A DNA stretch of 64,000 bases from JABDMH01 sp965223025. Its GTDB lineage: Bacteria; Bacteroidota; Bacteroidia; Chitinophagales; Saprospiraceae. The position numbers were made by a program, and so were the translations under genes. The stretch is taken from assembly GCA_965223025.1 (NCBI GenBank), contig CBDCVP010000023.1, forward strand, positions 2,046,001-2,110,000, in the 5' to 3' direction. The notes below the pieces were generated by a model. That model was not told the DNA's origin, ran no database searches, and saw nothing but the letters and a program-made list of their open reading frames with translations. Below are positions 63,626 to 64,000 of this stretch, piece after piece (positions within the stretch are counted from its first letter, which is position 1; the number at the start of each line of letters is the position of its first letter).

Positions 63626-64000
63626 CTACAATCTGATCTCATCGGGCAAGAAAGGACTTGCATCGCCACGCCCCTTAATGATCTCACGGACAATGGTTGA
63701 GCTGATGTGAGAAAACTGTGGTTGACTGATAAAAAAAACAGTCTCGAGGTCTCCCCCCACGATCTGATTCAACTGACTGATCGTTTTTTCGTAGTCGAAG
63801 TCTGAAGCATGGCGCAATCCCCTGATCATGTACTTCGCACCGATGCTATTGCAGTAGTGGGCGGTTAGTCCGGTATATGTGTCGATCACAACCTTCGATT
63901 CTTCTGCAAAGACCTGATTTAGCCAATCAATGCGTTGTTGTAGGGGAAAGAGGTATTTCTTCTGAGTATTGACTCCTATAGAGACGTACACCTGATCAAA
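63626..64000 (-). CDS. coaD: Pantetheine-phosphate adenylyltransferase CoaD, start beyond the window
   Basis: The C-terminal 124 codons of CoaD; the frame runs to the window edge as FDQVYVSIGVN. It transfers AMP to 4'-phosphopantetheine in coenzyme A synthesis. RGLRHASDFDYE (about 60) and ISSTIVREI (near the end) are family motifs. The N-terminal HxGH nucleotide site lies outside. The total length would be about 155 residues. It lies 93 bp downstream of nothing and upstream of pruA is its own 94-bp gap. Confidence 0.93.
   Translation of the reverse strand, partial: FDQVYVSIGVNTQKKYLFPLQQRIDWLNQVFAEESKVVIDTYTGLTAHYCNSIGAKYMIRGLRHASDFDYEKTISQLNQIVGGDLETVFFISQPQFSHISSTIVREIIKGRGDASPFLPDEIRL

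Overview
The window reads as a continuous piece of a Bacteroidota chromosome, most likely from the Saprospiria or a nearby lineage; the phylum call is firm and the class is a guess. The evidence is three secreted proteins with C-terminal type IX secretion (T9SS) sorting domains, two TonB-dependent receptors, several lipoproteins and beta-barrel proteins, a futalosine-pathway menaquinone gene, and TAnnTTTG-type promoter elements. I see no rRNA, tRNA, CRISPR array, phage or insertion sequence. The assembly is probably draft or metagenomic: one gene carries an exact 101-bp tandem duplication that may be an artefact.

Layout. 1-5.2 kb: end of an outer-membrane protein gene, an M20 amidohydrolase, a stand-alone class III nucleotide cyclase downstream of a photolyase, and a DUF6503-like protein. 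5.2-15.5 kb: a six-repeat CHRD protein with a T9SS signal, an aquaglyceroporin, a DUF547/beta-barrel fusion, a YcaQ-like winged-helix protein, a cyclophilin-like protein and a TonB receptor. 15.8-22.5 kb: CBS protein plus GntP permease, a Gfo/Idh/MocA oxidoreductase, a lipoprotein, and an alkylglycerol monooxygenase-like membrane protein abutting an ADPRibase-Mn-like phosphoesterase.

22.7-34.1 kb is the centrepiece: a one-directional locus with a small membrane protein, hypA, hypB, hypF, hypC, hypD, hypE, hoxF, a fused hoxU-hoxY, hoxH and a maturation protease. It encodes a group 3d soluble NAD-linked [NiFe] hydrogenase with its nickel and Fe(CN)2CO maturation machinery. Electrons would pass from the Ni-Fe site in HoxH through the Fe-S clusters of the HoxY part and the HoxU part to FMN/NAD in HoxF. 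In this genome the HoxU and HoxY parts are one polypeptide. There is no hoxE.

34.9-47.2 kb: a secreted GH2 glycosidase and a Tat-type Gfo/Idh/MocA oxidoreductase, a CysH-type sulfonucleotide reductase, a cytochrome c lipoprotein, a GNAT acetyltransferase followed by the molybdate transporter modABC, and a PhoD-like phosphatase with a sialidase-like protein. 47.6-51 kb: two beta-helix proteins, the first broken by a 4-bp and a 101-bp duplication. 51-64 kb: a DUF547 lipoprotein and TonB receptor, a T9SS protein, a TerB-like protein, an SH3b lipoprotein, an esterase-ThuA fusion, a non-canonical Nramp-type transporter, futalosine hydrolase with a PorV-like protein, delta-1-pyrroline-5-carboxylate dehydrogenase and the start-truncated coaD.

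The overall picture is an aerobic or microaerobic heterotroph that degrades polysaccharides, uses menaquinone and can supplement its metabolism by oxidising H2 with NAD.
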